From assembly GCF_030814135.1 (NCBI RefSeq), contig NZ_JAUSUQ010000013.1, positions 1 to 64,000 of the forward strand: DNA of 64,000 bases. Direction: 5' to 3'. Of this stretch, positions 1-8,089 are shown in pieces. This DNA comes from Caldalkalibacillus uzonensis. GTDB taxonomy: Bacteria > Bacillota > Bacilli > Caldalkalibacillales > Caldalkalibacillaceae. Positions within the stretch are counted from its first letter, which is position 1. Every line of letters starts with the position of its first letter. Under the pieces are notes generated by a model, which was given only the letters and a program-made list of their open reading frames with translations, searched no databases and had not been told where the DNA came from. The translations under genes and the position numbers were made by a program.

Positions 1-2
1 TG

Positions 3-287
3 AGCGTATTTGCCAAACGGCTCAAAAACGGCCGGAGTTGGGTTGAAAAAGGTGTGAGTGCCATGATCACTGGACTGGTGGCATATCTGGACAACCTGAC
101 TTTGAAAACCCTGTTTGGCCGTATAGAGAAATGGGCCGAAACTAAAGAAGACCAGCACTCACCGAAATATTATCTGGAAAAGATAACAAGTGTGATTGGA
201 GAGGCTACACGGAATAATATCCCCTATCTCAGGGGAAAGAGCCATTTGCCAGTATACTTCGCTTTAAACGGTTTAAGAGGTTTTTAA
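3..287 (+). mobile_element. ISLre2-family transposase, C-terminal fragment (cut by window edge)
   Basis: The frame is open from the left edge and ends at a TAA at 285-287. The visible tail has the features I associate with the C-terminus of UPF0236/ISLre2 transposases: a SVFAKRLK-like stretch, then TLFGRIEKW, YYLEKI and GEATRNNIPYL, ending in a Gly-Phe-rich tail. Only about 94 residues are inside the window, so I cannot tell whether the element is intact. I see no terminal inverted repeat. It lies directly before a conserved two-gene operon, so it may have broken whatever gene originally preceded ydbS. Confidence 0.7.
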
Positions 288-307
288 AAATCGACTATGT
301 TACGCTA

Positions 308-457
308 ATGAGAAACCCTCAGTTTATGAATCCGCTTACAAATTTAAGGGTGAAAAATCTTGCCCACAAATACTTGACTCAGACCGAACTGCCACAAGAG
401 TTGATAAACAAGGGCGTTAGCCTCTATAATGTGAAGGTAAGCTGTCTTGGAGGATGA
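308..457 (+). pseudogene. Possible 3' remnant of an unidentified gene upstream of ydbS
   Basis: A frame open from inside the transposase tail through a TGA at 455-457 would give about 49 residues from an ATG at 308 (starts MRNPQFMNPL, ends NVKVSCLGG). It stops three bases before the ydbS start and contains the ydbS ribosome site, the spacing expected of a translationally coupled upstream gene. No ribosome site precedes the ATG at 308. I do not recognise the family. It may be the tail of a gene cut by the ISLre2 element, or chance open frame. Confidence 0.3.
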
Positions 458-460
458 ACG

Positions 461-964
461 ATGAGACCGGAACCAACCCAACGGATAGATAAGAAAGCCT
501 TGACCGTATGGCGCATCAGCGGCAGCCTGATTGCCGCCCTGTATTGGATAGCAGTCCTTATCTATTATGTGCTTTATGCCTATCTCAGTCTCCCACCACA
601 GTTTTCCTGGCTCTTAGCACCTTGGTTATTGTGGATATTGCTCTTAACAGCCGCTGTGATGAGCATTGTACATATTGGAATAGTTCCCGCGGTGCGCTGG
701 AAACGCTGGAGGTATGAAGTGAACGAGTATGAAATCGATTTGAAGCATGGCGTGCTGGTGGTCAAGCGGACGCTGATTCCCATGATCAGAGTGCAGCATG
801 TGGACACCAAACAAGGTCCCCTTTTGCGCTTTTTCGGCCTGTCCAGTGTCACCATCAACACCGCCGGGGGCTGGCATGAAATCCCCGCTTTGCAAGACTC
901 AGTGGCCGATGCATTGCGGGACAGAATATCTGTCCTGGCCCGGGAGGCGAAAGAAGATGTCTGA
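461..964 (+). CDS. ydbS: YdbS-like membrane protein with bacterial PH domain (bPH2)
   Basis: A 167-residue protein with two hydrophobic segments (roughly residues 17-45 and 50-80) followed by one bPH2 domain (about 85-160, with the Y-x-V-N-E-Y-E-I-D-L and I-P-M-I-R-V-Q-H-V-D signatures typical of YdbS). GGAGG lies just ahead of the ATG. It overlaps the start of the next gene by eight bases, the usual ydbS-ydbT arrangement in Bacillus. In B. subtilis, YdbS and YdbT have been linked to resistance to a secreted amyloliquecidin-type compound; the biochemical role is unknown. Family assignment is strong, function is not. Confidence 0.85.
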   Translation: MRPEPTQRIDKKALTVWRISGSLIAALYWIAVLIYYVLYAYLSLPPQFSWLLAPWLLWILLLTAAVMSIVHIGIVPAVRWKRWRYEVNEYEIDLKHGVLVVKRTLIPMIRVQHVDTKQGPLLRFFGLSSVTINTAGGWHEIPALQDSVADALRDRISVLAREAKEDV

Positions 965-2438
965 CCCCTGCCGCCTCCACCCTGTCACGATCATTTTCCA
1001 AACATTGCGTCTGGTCAAAGAATTGTTTTTCATGCTCATTTTTGTGTTTATCAGCTTGGTCAGCACCGGGGTGAGTCACAAGTTCCTTTTGTTAGTGATC
1101 ACCTTGACCGGGGTTGCCATCATGCTGATCATTGCCGGATCCGTTCTTTATTGGTGGCGGTTCATCTATTACGTTAAAGACGGAGAGTTACGGATTGAAT
1201 ATGGCATACTGATTCGCAAACGGCGTTATATTCCAACAGAACGCATTCAATCCATTAATTTGACTGCTGGCATTATTCACCGCTTGTTGGGACTGACGAA
1301 AGTGGAGATTGATACAGCAACCAGCAGCGAGCATGCAGAAGCAACCTTGGCTGCTGTAGAGTTGTCAGAGGCCAAAAAACTGCAAGCGTTATTATCTGCT
1401 GGCCAACCGGAAACAGATACGGGCCATCAACATACAAGTACAGCAGATTTCTCCAGACCGGAAAGCGGTGTTCACTATCATCTGCCTGTCAAGGATTTGC
1501 TTATTGCTGCGTCTACTTCAGGCAGCTTCGGCGTCCTGTTTTCCATTTTACTTGCTGTCATCTCGCCAATAGATAAATTATTTCCGTCCCTCAACTTGTT
1601 TGATCTGTTGACTGACTTTGTACAATCCAACCTCACACTTATCTTGTATCTGGTTCCGCTGATCGCTTTGGTCTCCTGGCTGGCAGCCATTATCTATACC
1701 GCTGTGAAGTATGCCAATTTCACATTGGTGCGCAGGGATACGGATGTGTATGTCTCCTATGGTTTGTTAGAAAGAAGGGAGTTTACAATCCCACTCAGGA
1801 GAATTCAGGCCATCCGGATAACCGAAAATCCCTTGCGCCAGTTGTTTGGCCTGACAACAGTGTATATTGAATGTGCCGGATACGGTAAAGAGTATGGGGG
1901 ATCACGGATGCTGTATCCCTTACTCCGCCGCCGTGATCTTGAGTCTTTTTTACAAGCGGTTGCACCCCATGACTGGGAGCTGGACACCCATAGGCCTGGC
2001 CAGCTTGGCATCCGACCCGTGCCGAGCCGGGCGTTGTTCCGCTATCAGTTGCGCTTGTGTCTGCCTGTTTTTTTGGTGGTGATCCCGGCTGTCATTTGGC
2101 TGCCTTACGGCTTTCTTGCTTTGCTTATCCTGGGGTTAGCCTCTATGCTTGCTTACTGGCAATATAAAGATGCCGGGTGGATTACATCGGGACCTCTCTT
2201 GGTGCTTCGCTCCCGGTTTTTATCCAAGGTCACGATGTTGATCCCCCAGCGGTGTGTTCAGTCAGCCCACGTAAACCGCTCTTTTTTCCAGCGGCGAAGA
2301 AAGCTCGCTTCGATCGGTGTGCGTGTTCTATCCGGCTTCGATGGGGCATTTTTCTCTGTCAGAGATGTAGATGCGCCAGATGGAGAAGCACTGCTGGACT
2401 GGTGCAAGCCAAAAAGAGCTTCATCTGAAGATCACTAA
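957..2438 (+). CDS. ydbT: YdbT-like membrane protein with repeated bPH2 domains
   Basis: Starting at the ATG at 957, behind GGGAGG, the product has 493 residues, the length I recall for B. subtilis YdbT. A longer open frame begins at 798 inside ydbS and is rejected. Three units alternate paired hydrophobic helices with bPH2 domains: around residues 20-140 (R-Y-I-P-T-E-R-I-Q-S-I), 220-340 (F-T-I-P-L-R-R-I-Q-A-I) and 390-480 (M-L-I-P-Q-R-C-V-Q-S-A). The repeated I-P-x-x-R-I-Q-x-I motif is the family hallmark. It is coupled to ydbS, so the two products probably act as one membrane complex. Confidence 0.85.
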   Translation: MSDPCRLHPVTIIFQTLRLVKELFFMLIFVFISLVSTGVSHKFLLLVITLTGVAIMLIIAGSVLYWWRFIYYVKDGELRIEYGILIRKRRYIPTERIQSINLTAGIIHRLLGLTKVEIDTATSSEHAEATLAAVELSEAKKLQALLSAGQPETDTGHQHTSTADFSRPESGVHYHLPVKDLLIAASTSGSFGVLFSILLAVISPIDKLFPSLNLFDLLTDFVQSNLTLILYLVPLIALVSWLAAIIYTAVKYANFTLVRRDTDVYVSYGLLERREFTIPLRRIQAIRITENPLRQLFGLTTVYIECAGYGKEYGGSRMLYPLLRRRDLESFLQAVAPHDWELDTHRPGQLGIRPVPSRALFRYQLRLCLPVFLVVIPAVIWLPYGFLALLILGLASMLAYWQYKDAGWITSGPLLVLRSRFLSKVTMLIPQRCVQSAHVNRSFFQRRRKLASIGVRVLSGFDGAFFSVRDVDAPDGEALLDWCKPKRASSEDH

Positions 2439-2485
2439 GCATAATACGTTTTCCTGTACAACTCATTCCTTGTAAAAAAACAATG

Positions 2486-2520
2486 AACAGCCCTCCGGAC
2501 AACAGAAGGCTGTTTATTTT
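2486..2520 (+). terminator. Rho-independent terminator after ydbT
   Basis: Arms AACAGCC (2486-2492) and GGCTGTT (2508-2514) are followed by TATTTTTA. It may serve both directions, because a run of A lies on the left side and the M23 lipoprotein gene ends on the opposite strand at 2520. Confidence 0.65.
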
Positions 2521-3668
2521 TAATCTCCAGCATCCGGCAGCTGTTTGGGCTCGTCTTGAAAAATATGCTCCAAAACATAACGCACCTCATCTAAATGATC
2601 TAAGTGCTTCCAAAACAACTCTCCATAAATGAGTAAATCTGCATGGAGATGAAGGCCGCCATACTCATCCCCTTTTACAGCAAAGCTGGTGCCGGAGTTA
2701 CCCACGTAGCCCAGCACATCACCCCGCTTTACTTCCTTGCCTACTTCAATACCCTCCTCAACAGCGGACAAATGGACATAGCGGATCATTACCCCATGAT
2801 CATATTGCACCCAGACGGAACGGCCTCTTAGCTTGTCCAATATATAGGTGGGGGTGTCGCTCAACTGAGCCGCCCAGGACAAATAGCTTTCCCGCTCCTC
2901 CAAGTCCATTTCCACATAGTCATTGTCAGCCCGCACGACAATGCCATCGGCCACTGATAAGACCGGCGTGTCCAAACCAATGTCAATACCTGTCACTCCT
3001 GCATACCAGTCGATCCCTTCATGATAACCGTTCCGGTAAGGCCGGGGAGCACCTGGAAGATGGGATTCCCTGGTACTGATCTGGGCCCCAGGAATGGGAT
3101 TGGACAAAAAGGACAGGTAGTTGATCAGATCATCTGCTGATAAGGCCTTGAGATCAGAAGTGGTTTGACCGTGCTGACTGAAGGTAGCTATTGCTTCATC
3201 ATCCAGCCATAACTGCACCTTCTCATCCGTTTCCAGGAGCTCATATTCTGCCTCCAAAGCTTGTGTCAGAAACGCCGCAGGCAAAAGCACATCCTCATCG
3301 GTAAACAATGGTTCAAGTTCATAAGGCAGATACAACCCATTCCGCTCCACCACAGTAACTTCTTTGATTAGGAAAAAGGGAACGCCAAGGATATCAAGCT
3401 CCACCGTTCCGTTCAGATCATCCACTTCAATGGAGCCTTGGGTGATCTCTGCCAGCTGGCGGGCTGAAATCCACCACTCTCCGTCACGGAGTTCTGCATC
3501 TAACGTCAATGCTTCGCCCCTCTGATGTTCTACCTGTTCTTCCTGCAATTTACGCTCAATTTGCTCAACCGCCTGCTGTTCTGAGCCAGGAGACTGTGCA
3601 CACCCGGCCAGAGCAAGCATGATGACAATAAATGTCGCTGTCCGTAAACGTTTCTGTATTGTAAACAA
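2520..3668 (-). CDS. M23-family (LytM) peptidase lipoprotein
   Basis: A 382-residue exported protein beginning at a TTG behind GGAG. The first 23 residues are a lipoprotein signal ending in the lipobox L-A-G-C. Residues ~50-160 resemble the stalk or copper-amine-oxidase N-like domain seen on cell-wall proteins. The C-terminal half carries LytM zinc-site features: H-x-x-x-D within YHEGIDW, a VADGIVV strand, and H-L-H-A-D. That predicts a peptidoglycan endopeptidase or a catalytically weak relative tethered outside the membrane. It stands alone, tail to tail with ydbT. The family is secure, the cut bond is unknown. Confidence 0.75.
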   Translation of the reverse strand: MFTIQKRLRTATFIVIMLALAGCAQSPGSEQQAVEQIERKLQEEQVEHQRGEALTLDAELRDGEWWISARQLAEITQGSIEVDDLNGTVELDILGVPFFLIKEVTVVERNGLYLPYELEPLFTDEDVLLPAAFLTQALEAEYELLETDEKVQLWLDDEAIATFSQHGQTTSDLKALSADDLINYLSFLSNPIPGAQISTRESHLPGAPRPYRNGYHEGIDWYAGVTGIDIGLDTPVLSVADGIVVRADNDYVEMDLEERESYLSWAAQLSDTPTYILDKLRGRSVWVQYDHGVMIRYVHLSAVEEGIEVGKEVKRGDVLGYVGNSGTSFAVKGDEYGGLHLHADLLIYGELFWKHLDHLDEVRYVLEHIFQDEPKQLPDAGD

Positions 3669-3797
3669 AGGGTCTCCATCCTTTTTATCAGATTGATTCT
3701 ATTATCGATCTATTACTTCCTATTATAAAGGATGGTGTCAGGAAAAACAAAACACCTCTGGTCCTAATTGGGTTACCTTTTGTTACAGCGATCACCT

Positions 3798-4774
3798 TTA
3801 TGCTGATGCCTGATGGTTTCTCTCACTTACCTCTTGGGAACTTTCTACCAAACGCTGAAAGACTTCAGTCCAGGAATGTTGGAGTGCTAACAGCCGAGAA
3901 TTGCGTCCCAGTTGAAGGCGAAGCCCATGTTCGGTTACCAACTTAAGCAGCGCATGTCTGAAAGCACGGACATCACGGGGCGGACATAGGTAACCGTTCT
4001 GCCCTTCTTGAACTAAGTGCTTCACCCCTCCCCCATTGGCCCCGATAACCGGTAATCCTGATGCCATCGCCTCCAAAACGACATTGCCAAAGGTTTCGGT
4101 CGGAGAAGGGAATAAAAACAGATCGCTCGACGCATATAGTTGAGCCAATTCCCTTCCTTGTTTGAAGCCGGCCAGGGTGATGTGTGGGGAATTAACCTGA
4201 CATAAATCGGAATAAAGCGGCCCATCTCCCACGATGATCAGTTGAGTTTGCTTTATAACCGGTTTCGGAAGGCTAAGAAAACTGTGAATGGCGGTCGGCA
4301 CATCTTTTTCCGGAGCAAGCCGTCCAACATATAAAGCCAGAATACGTTTGCCTTGGCCATATTGGTGACGGATGTCAGGGCTATAATGAGCGGGAGAAAA
4401 GAAATAATGGTCGACACCCCGCGGCCATATTTCCAGATTGTTGTGGACTCTGTGGTGAAGTAACTTTTCTTTTGTGCTTTGCGAGGGAACATATACTTTT
4501 TTGGCTGGCCGGTGAAACCAGCGCATGTAATGCCAAATCCACTTTTCCATAAAGGACAGGTTATAATAACGCAGATACTCATCAAAATGGGTGTGATAGG
4601 AGGCAACCAGAGGGATCCCATGTTTGCGGGCATATTGCACACCAAATAATCCGACATTGAAAGGAGTTGCCACGTGAATTAAGGAGGTTCCAAATAAGCG
4701 GTTAACTGTCCCAAGGTTCTGGCCACACCATTGATTTCAGGCGCATAAGTGTCGGAAAAAATGGCCACTCTCAT
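3798..4774 (-). pseudogene. GT4-family glycosyltransferase with internal deletion and frameshift
   Basis: The natural start is the ATG at 4772-4774, giving the classic GT4 N-terminus MRVAIFSDTYAPEINGVART, but this frame hits a stop at 4679-4681 after about 31 codons. A second frame then resumes at L-I-H-V-A-T-P-F-N and runs 290 residues with the expected features: SYHTHFDEYL, the donor-site GRLAPEKD, SPTETFGNVVLEAMASG. Intact relatives carry roughly 60 more residues between these parts. The gene therefore looks internally deleted and frameshifted. Relatives transfer sugars to diacylglycerol or other lipids. PhoP-type boxes lie upstream, and it is divergent from a PAP2 phosphatase. A translated short form from a GTG at 4673 is possible but would lack the N-terminal fold. 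Confidence 0.75.
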
Positions 4775-4820
4775 ACAACTTCCCCCTTCAACATAACATA
4801 ACTCTGTTTTAATCCAACTG

Positions 4821-4859
4821 TATCATAACAGTGTTAATTAACCGTTAAGATGAGGTTAA
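4821..4859 (-). promoter_or_regulatory. PhoP-type boxes and promoter facing the glycosyltransferase
   Basis: Read on the minus strand: TTAACC (4854-4859), TTAACG (4843-4848) and TTAACA (4832-4837), each separated by five bases, an exact 11-bp phase. A -10-like TATGAT (4822-4827) follows. The consensus for B. subtilis PhoP binding is TT(A/T/C)ACA-like hexamers at 11-bp steps. Binding itself is inference. Confidence 0.65.
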
Positions 4860-4876
4860 AAAATGAGGCTTTAGTT

Positions 4877-4919
4877 TTAACATGAGCTTAAAACTGGCTT
4901 AACAAAGTTTAGATAAAAT
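4877..4919 (+). promoter_or_regulatory. PhoP-type boxes and promoter facing the PAP2 gene
   Basis: Read on the plus strand: TTAACA (4877-4882), TTAAAA (4888-4893), TTAACA (4899-4904), then a weaker TAGATA (4910-4915), all in 11-bp phase. A -10-like TAAAAT lies at 4914-4919. There is no good -35, as is typical for PhoP-activated promoters. It mirrors the boxes on the other strand. Confidence 0.65.
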
Positions 4920-4949
4920 GTAGTTAGAAAACTGGAAGGAGGAACGCCG

Positions 4950-5480
4950 ATGGACCGCATGAAGATGTGGTTGGCTGATCAGGATGTGAAATGGTTTGGC
5001 TTTGTTAATCAGCGGCTTCATTGTCAACTCTTGGATATTTTACTTCCTCGTATAACCCACTTGGGGGGTGCTACTGCAACCCTGACCGGGCTGGGACTTA
5101 CCATGATATTATGCTCTGACCCTATCCGCCTGTGGGCGGTTCAAGCCCTTATCGCACTAATTATCAGTCATGTTGCCGTCCAAGTGATCAAGAAAATTGT
5201 TCCCCGGCAACGCCCCTATCTGATATTGCCTGGCACCCGCCTTTGTCCTCATCCGCTCAAGGATTACTCCTTTCCTTCCGGCCACTTCACCGCCAGCTTT
5301 TCCATCGCCAGTGTCTTTGCCCTGCATTCCATTGTACTTGCTTTTCTGGTTGTTCCCCTCGCTGTGGCCATTGCCTTCTCTCGCATGTATTTGGGACTTC
5401 ATTATCCAACGGATTGCCTCGCCGGCGCCGTGCTGGGCACGGTGACAGCCTGCTGTGTCGTGTGGATATCCGGCTTCTAA
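4950..5480 (+). CDS. PAP2-superfamily membrane phosphatase
   Basis: A 176-residue membrane protein with all three PAP2 motifs: K82-x5-R-P (KKIVPRQRP), P-S-G-H at 109-112, and S-R-x5-H-x3-D at 144-155, whose two histidines form the phosphohistidine catalytic pair. Several hydrophobic helices surround them. Family members dephosphorylate undecaprenyl pyrophosphate, phosphatidic acid or phosphatidylglycerol phosphate on the outer face of the membrane; the substrate cannot be read from sequence. GGAGG precedes the ATG. It is divergent from a glycosyltransferase and has phased PhoP-type boxes upstream, so phosphate-starvation induction is likely. A role in lipid remodelling or phosphate release is inferred. 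Confidence 0.82.
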   Translation: MDRMKMWLADQDVKWFGFVNQRLHCQLLDILLPRITHLGGATATLTGLGLTMILCSDPIRLWAVQALIALIISHVAVQVIKKIVPRQRPYLILPGTRLCPHPLKDYSFPSGHFTASFSIASVFALHSIVLAFLVVPLAVAIAFSRMYLGLHYPTDCLAGAVLGTVTACCVVWISGF

Positions 5481-5512
5481 AAGAATAGAACTTTAAGGCT
5501 CATGCCCTCTGC

Positions 5513-5565
5513 GATTAAAAAAACCCTTCGGAAAAAAGTAGACAGCCTTTCAAACCAGAAGGGCT
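5513..5565 (-). terminator. Probable terminator after ylbF (minus strand)
   Basis: On the minus strand CCCTTC pairs with GAAGGG, which is followed by TTTTTTT. An inner pair, AGCC..GGCT, lies within the loop. The long loop lowers confidence. Confidence 0.45.
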
Positions 5566-5623
5566 GCTTGGACCCCGGTGAAAACAAACAACCACCCCAG
5601 AATGGAGTAGCTGTCTTTTAGTT

Positions 5624-6070
5624 TTAATGGTTGCCGCAGCTGCCGCAACCACCACTGCATCCCCCGCCGCCGCATCCCAGCTGGTCGAAGAAAGGATTGC
5701 CGGTGGGGACCTTAATTGTATCGGAAACCGCATAAGCAATTTTCTCACTGATTTCAATCAAAATCGCTTCAAGTTTTCGTTCCGCCTTCTTAAAGTTGGC
5801 CACACTTTCATTTAAGTCCAGCTCACGCTTTAATTGGCGCATTTCCTTTTTGATGCGGTCATAATCTGGATGAAAGCGCCCAAAACGCTCCACCTCTTCA
5901 TATTGTTCCTTCTTCTGAACAAAACGCTTAATTAATTTTTGCGCTTCCTCATCTTGTTGCAAGCGTTGCTTGCAGATGCGGTAATGCTTCACTTCTTCGG
6001 AGCGGAGAATCAGTTGAGTCAGACGGTCAGTCTCCTCAAGGATTTCCGCCAAGTCAAGTGAGGCTATCAT
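5624..6070 (-). CDS. ylbF: YlbF/RicF, subunit of the RicA-RicF-RicT (Y-) complex
   Basis: The ATG at 6070, 11 bases after GGAGG, gives 148 residues, close to B. subtilis YlbF (149). The upstream ATG at 6091 has no ribosome site. The helical body has E-E-V-E-R-F-G-R-F-H-P-D-Y and R-E-L-D-L-N-E-S-V-A-N-F, near identical to RicF. The tail KVPTGNPFFDQLG is followed by a Cys-Gly cluster with at least four cysteines. In B. subtilis, RicF, RicA and RicT form a complex that binds 4Fe-4S clusters, assists RNase Y-dependent mRNA maturation and promotes competence, biofilm formation and sporulation. The cysteine tail fits cluster binding. Confidence 0.9.
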   Translation of the reverse strand: MIASLDLAEILEETDRLTQLILRSEEVKHYRICKQRLQQDEEAQKLIKRFVQKKEQYEEVERFGRFHPDYDRIKKEMRQLKRELDLNESVANFKKAERKLEAILIEISEKIAYAVSDTIKVPTGNPFFDQLGCGGGGCSGGCGSCGNH

Positions 6071-6112
6071 GAGGATCAACACCTCCGTCATACTATTGTA
6101 ACACGTTTTGAT

Positions 6113-8089
6113 TTAAACGGGAAACAACAGTTGGAGGCGGTTTAGCTGGTTGAGTTTATAATATTTTCCTTCCTGGTCATAGACCACCCATTCTCCCTGC
6201 TCCGTACGGCAATCAACAGCTTCAATCGTCACCACTCTGCCCTGGTTATCCTCTATTTTTAACTTTAATTGATGGGTGACAGCCTGCTGCACCATGTCCC
6301 GTTTGGTTGAGGCATGATAAGAGGTGAAATGTTTTTTCCAGGTATCTGGCAGCTGGTTCCAGGCCGGAATGGCATCAGTATAATCAGGAAAAACATTTTC
6401 CACTTTCAGCTGCTGCTGTTTATCCCTGGGAAAGTTAATCAGTTGAGGCTCAAGGGGTTTGAGCGTTTCTCGCCCGTCATGCCCCTTATCGGTGCTGAGC
6501 TGAATCCCCTTTTTGTGCAGGATCTGGGCAATCTCAGGCAGGCTGCCTCCCTTGGCCAGCAACAGATGCGGCGTAACAGCCCTAAGGGTAAATGATTGTA
6601 ACTCAGGCATCTGCAAAATGGCCCGGGCCAGTTCCTGCTCATGAATTTCCAGTACGGTCATTTCCTGCAGGCTCACTTGATTATGCTGTTTCTGCCACAA
6701 TTTAAGTGACGCTTTAAACGTCTCAGGCACCGGTGTGCTGCTGTTCTGTTCAAACCAGCCCAGCCACTCTGTTAATGATCGCTGTACGCTAGCCATACGC
6801 TGTACATAAGCCTGATCCAAACTTAAAACCAGCATCTCCTGCCAGGAATCTAGGGCCAAAATCTCAGTCAGCCGCCACAGATCACGGAAAGGAACCACCT
6901 GGGGCACAAGTACCTCCATGGGGGGTTGTATCCACCATGGACACAGATTTTCATCATGGAGGTGGTAACGCCATACCTTTTCACCTTGAGGTGTTTCGGC
7001 GTAGTCAACCAACCCTAATCCTGCCAGCGGTAAGATCACTTCCTGCTCCAGACGGGTGACGATCTCTCCTGCGGGCGGCAAGGCGTAGTGTCTTTCCCAC
7101 ACTTCAACCGGAGAAAGCAGGTACACCCATTCGGACTGGCCATCTTTTTGTTGATTGAGCAACCGGGCCATATCAACCATATAACGCTGCAACCAGGGAG
7201 ATGAGGGAACGTAATGGCTAAACCAATACTGTAAAAACTGCTCACTCATCTTTTGACGGGAATAGCTCATCCACTGTTCGGCCTGCTCCAGATCCAGCAC
7301 CGCCCCCTGTTCATACCAGCGAATGAGCTTCTCTCTGGTCATGAAATCGAGCAACAGAGCAATATCTTTGGAATATGTTTCCCTGTTGCTGACAGTCAAC
7401 GGACATTCCTCCAGATTCTTCTCACGGTCGGGCAGTCTGTCCTGCCAGGTACGCAAGATCCGCTTATGAATACTTCTACGTTTGGTTAAGGGAAGAGAGG
7501 TGTTTTTCACTTGGCGCCACTCATACATGAGCCAGAACAGGTCTACCAAAACCGAAGGATGAGCGGAGTAGAGGTTGGTCACCGATTCCTGGCAAACTTC
7601 CCAAGCTCTAGTTTGATTAACTTTAAGATATGTTTCATACAGGCTGTATCTGATATCCACCGGCATGTAGTAGGCCACCTCTCCCCATTGGCGGCGCAAG
7701 GTATAGATAACCCCTTTTCTTATCAACCCCGTTAAACCCAGACGAAATAAGTTGGGTTTTAACACATCCTGTTCCTCTTCCACTTGACGATATGTTAAAA
7801 AGTCGTCCCCGATGTGAAACAGAAAGTGATGCACCACCTCCTGCTCATAATGGGAAAGGGAGCGATACAACATGTGGATGGCTTGACCGTCAGACAAGAG
7901 AGCAGCCAGCTGTCTGCGCAAACACTCCTCTTCAGCTCCGTGCTGCTCCTCTTTTATGTTAGTGGAACCCGCCAGCTCTTGCACTATGTTTGCTGTTTCT
8001 ACCGGTGGTGTTAATCCTTTCCATTCGCCCAGGATGTTTTTAATCATCGAACCGGAAAGCGTAGCGATCAAATCCCAAGCCTGTTTCAT
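6113..8089 (-). CDS. Helicase-associated (Helicase_C_3/XPB-Ssl2-like) helical partner protein
   Basis: A 658-residue protein whose ATG overlaps the stop of the XPB-type helicase by four bases, so the two are translationally coupled. It has no Walker motifs. The N-terminal part is helical and winged-helix-like. The region around residues 480-560 (L-E-I-H-E-Q-E-L-A-R-A-I through L-R-A-V-T-P-H-L-L-L) resembles the Helicase_C_3 domain found in proteins paired with bacterial XPB. The C-terminus (V-V-T-I-E-A-V-D-C-R, then W-V-V-Y-D-Q-E-G) resembles a small WYL/SH3-like fold. It probably guides or loads the helicase, much as Bax1 pairs with archaeal XPB. Function is inferred from pairing. Confidence 0.65.
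   Translation of the reverse strand: MKQAWDLIATLSGSMIKNILGEWKGLTPPVETANIVQELAGSTNIKEEQHGAEEECLRRQLAALLSDGQAIHMLYRSLSHYEQEVVHHFLFHIGDDFLTYRQVEEEQDVLKPNLFRLGLTGLIRKGVIYTLRRQWGEVAYYMPVDIRYSLYETYLKVNQTRAWEVCQESVTNLYSAHPSVLVDLFWLMYEWRQVKNTSLPLTKRRSIHKRILRTWQDRLPDREKNLEECPLTVSNRETYSKDIALLLDFMTREKLIRWYEQGAVLDLEQAEQWMSYSRQKMSEQFLQYWFSHYVPSSPWLQRYMVDMARLLNQQKDGQSEWVYLLSPVEVWERHYALPPAGEIVTRLEQEVILPLAGLGLVDYAETPQGEKVWRYHLHDENLCPWWIQPPMEVLVPQVVPFRDLWRLTEILALDSWQEMLVLSLDQAYVQRMASVQRSLTEWLGWFEQNSSTPVPETFKASLKLWQKQHNQVSLQEMTVLEIHEQELARAILQMPELQSFTLRAVTPHLLLAKGGSLPEIAQILHKKGIQLSTDKGHDGRETLKPLEPQLINFPRDKQQQLKVENVFPDYTDAIPAWNQLPDTWKKHFTSYHASTKRDMVQQAVTHQLKLKIEDNQGRVVTIEAVDCRTEQGEWVVYDQEGKYYKLNQLNRLQLLFPV

Noticed and set aside
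798-956. N-terminal extension of ydbT
   Set aside because: It runs inside ydbS; the ATG at 957 has GGGAGG and gives the family length.
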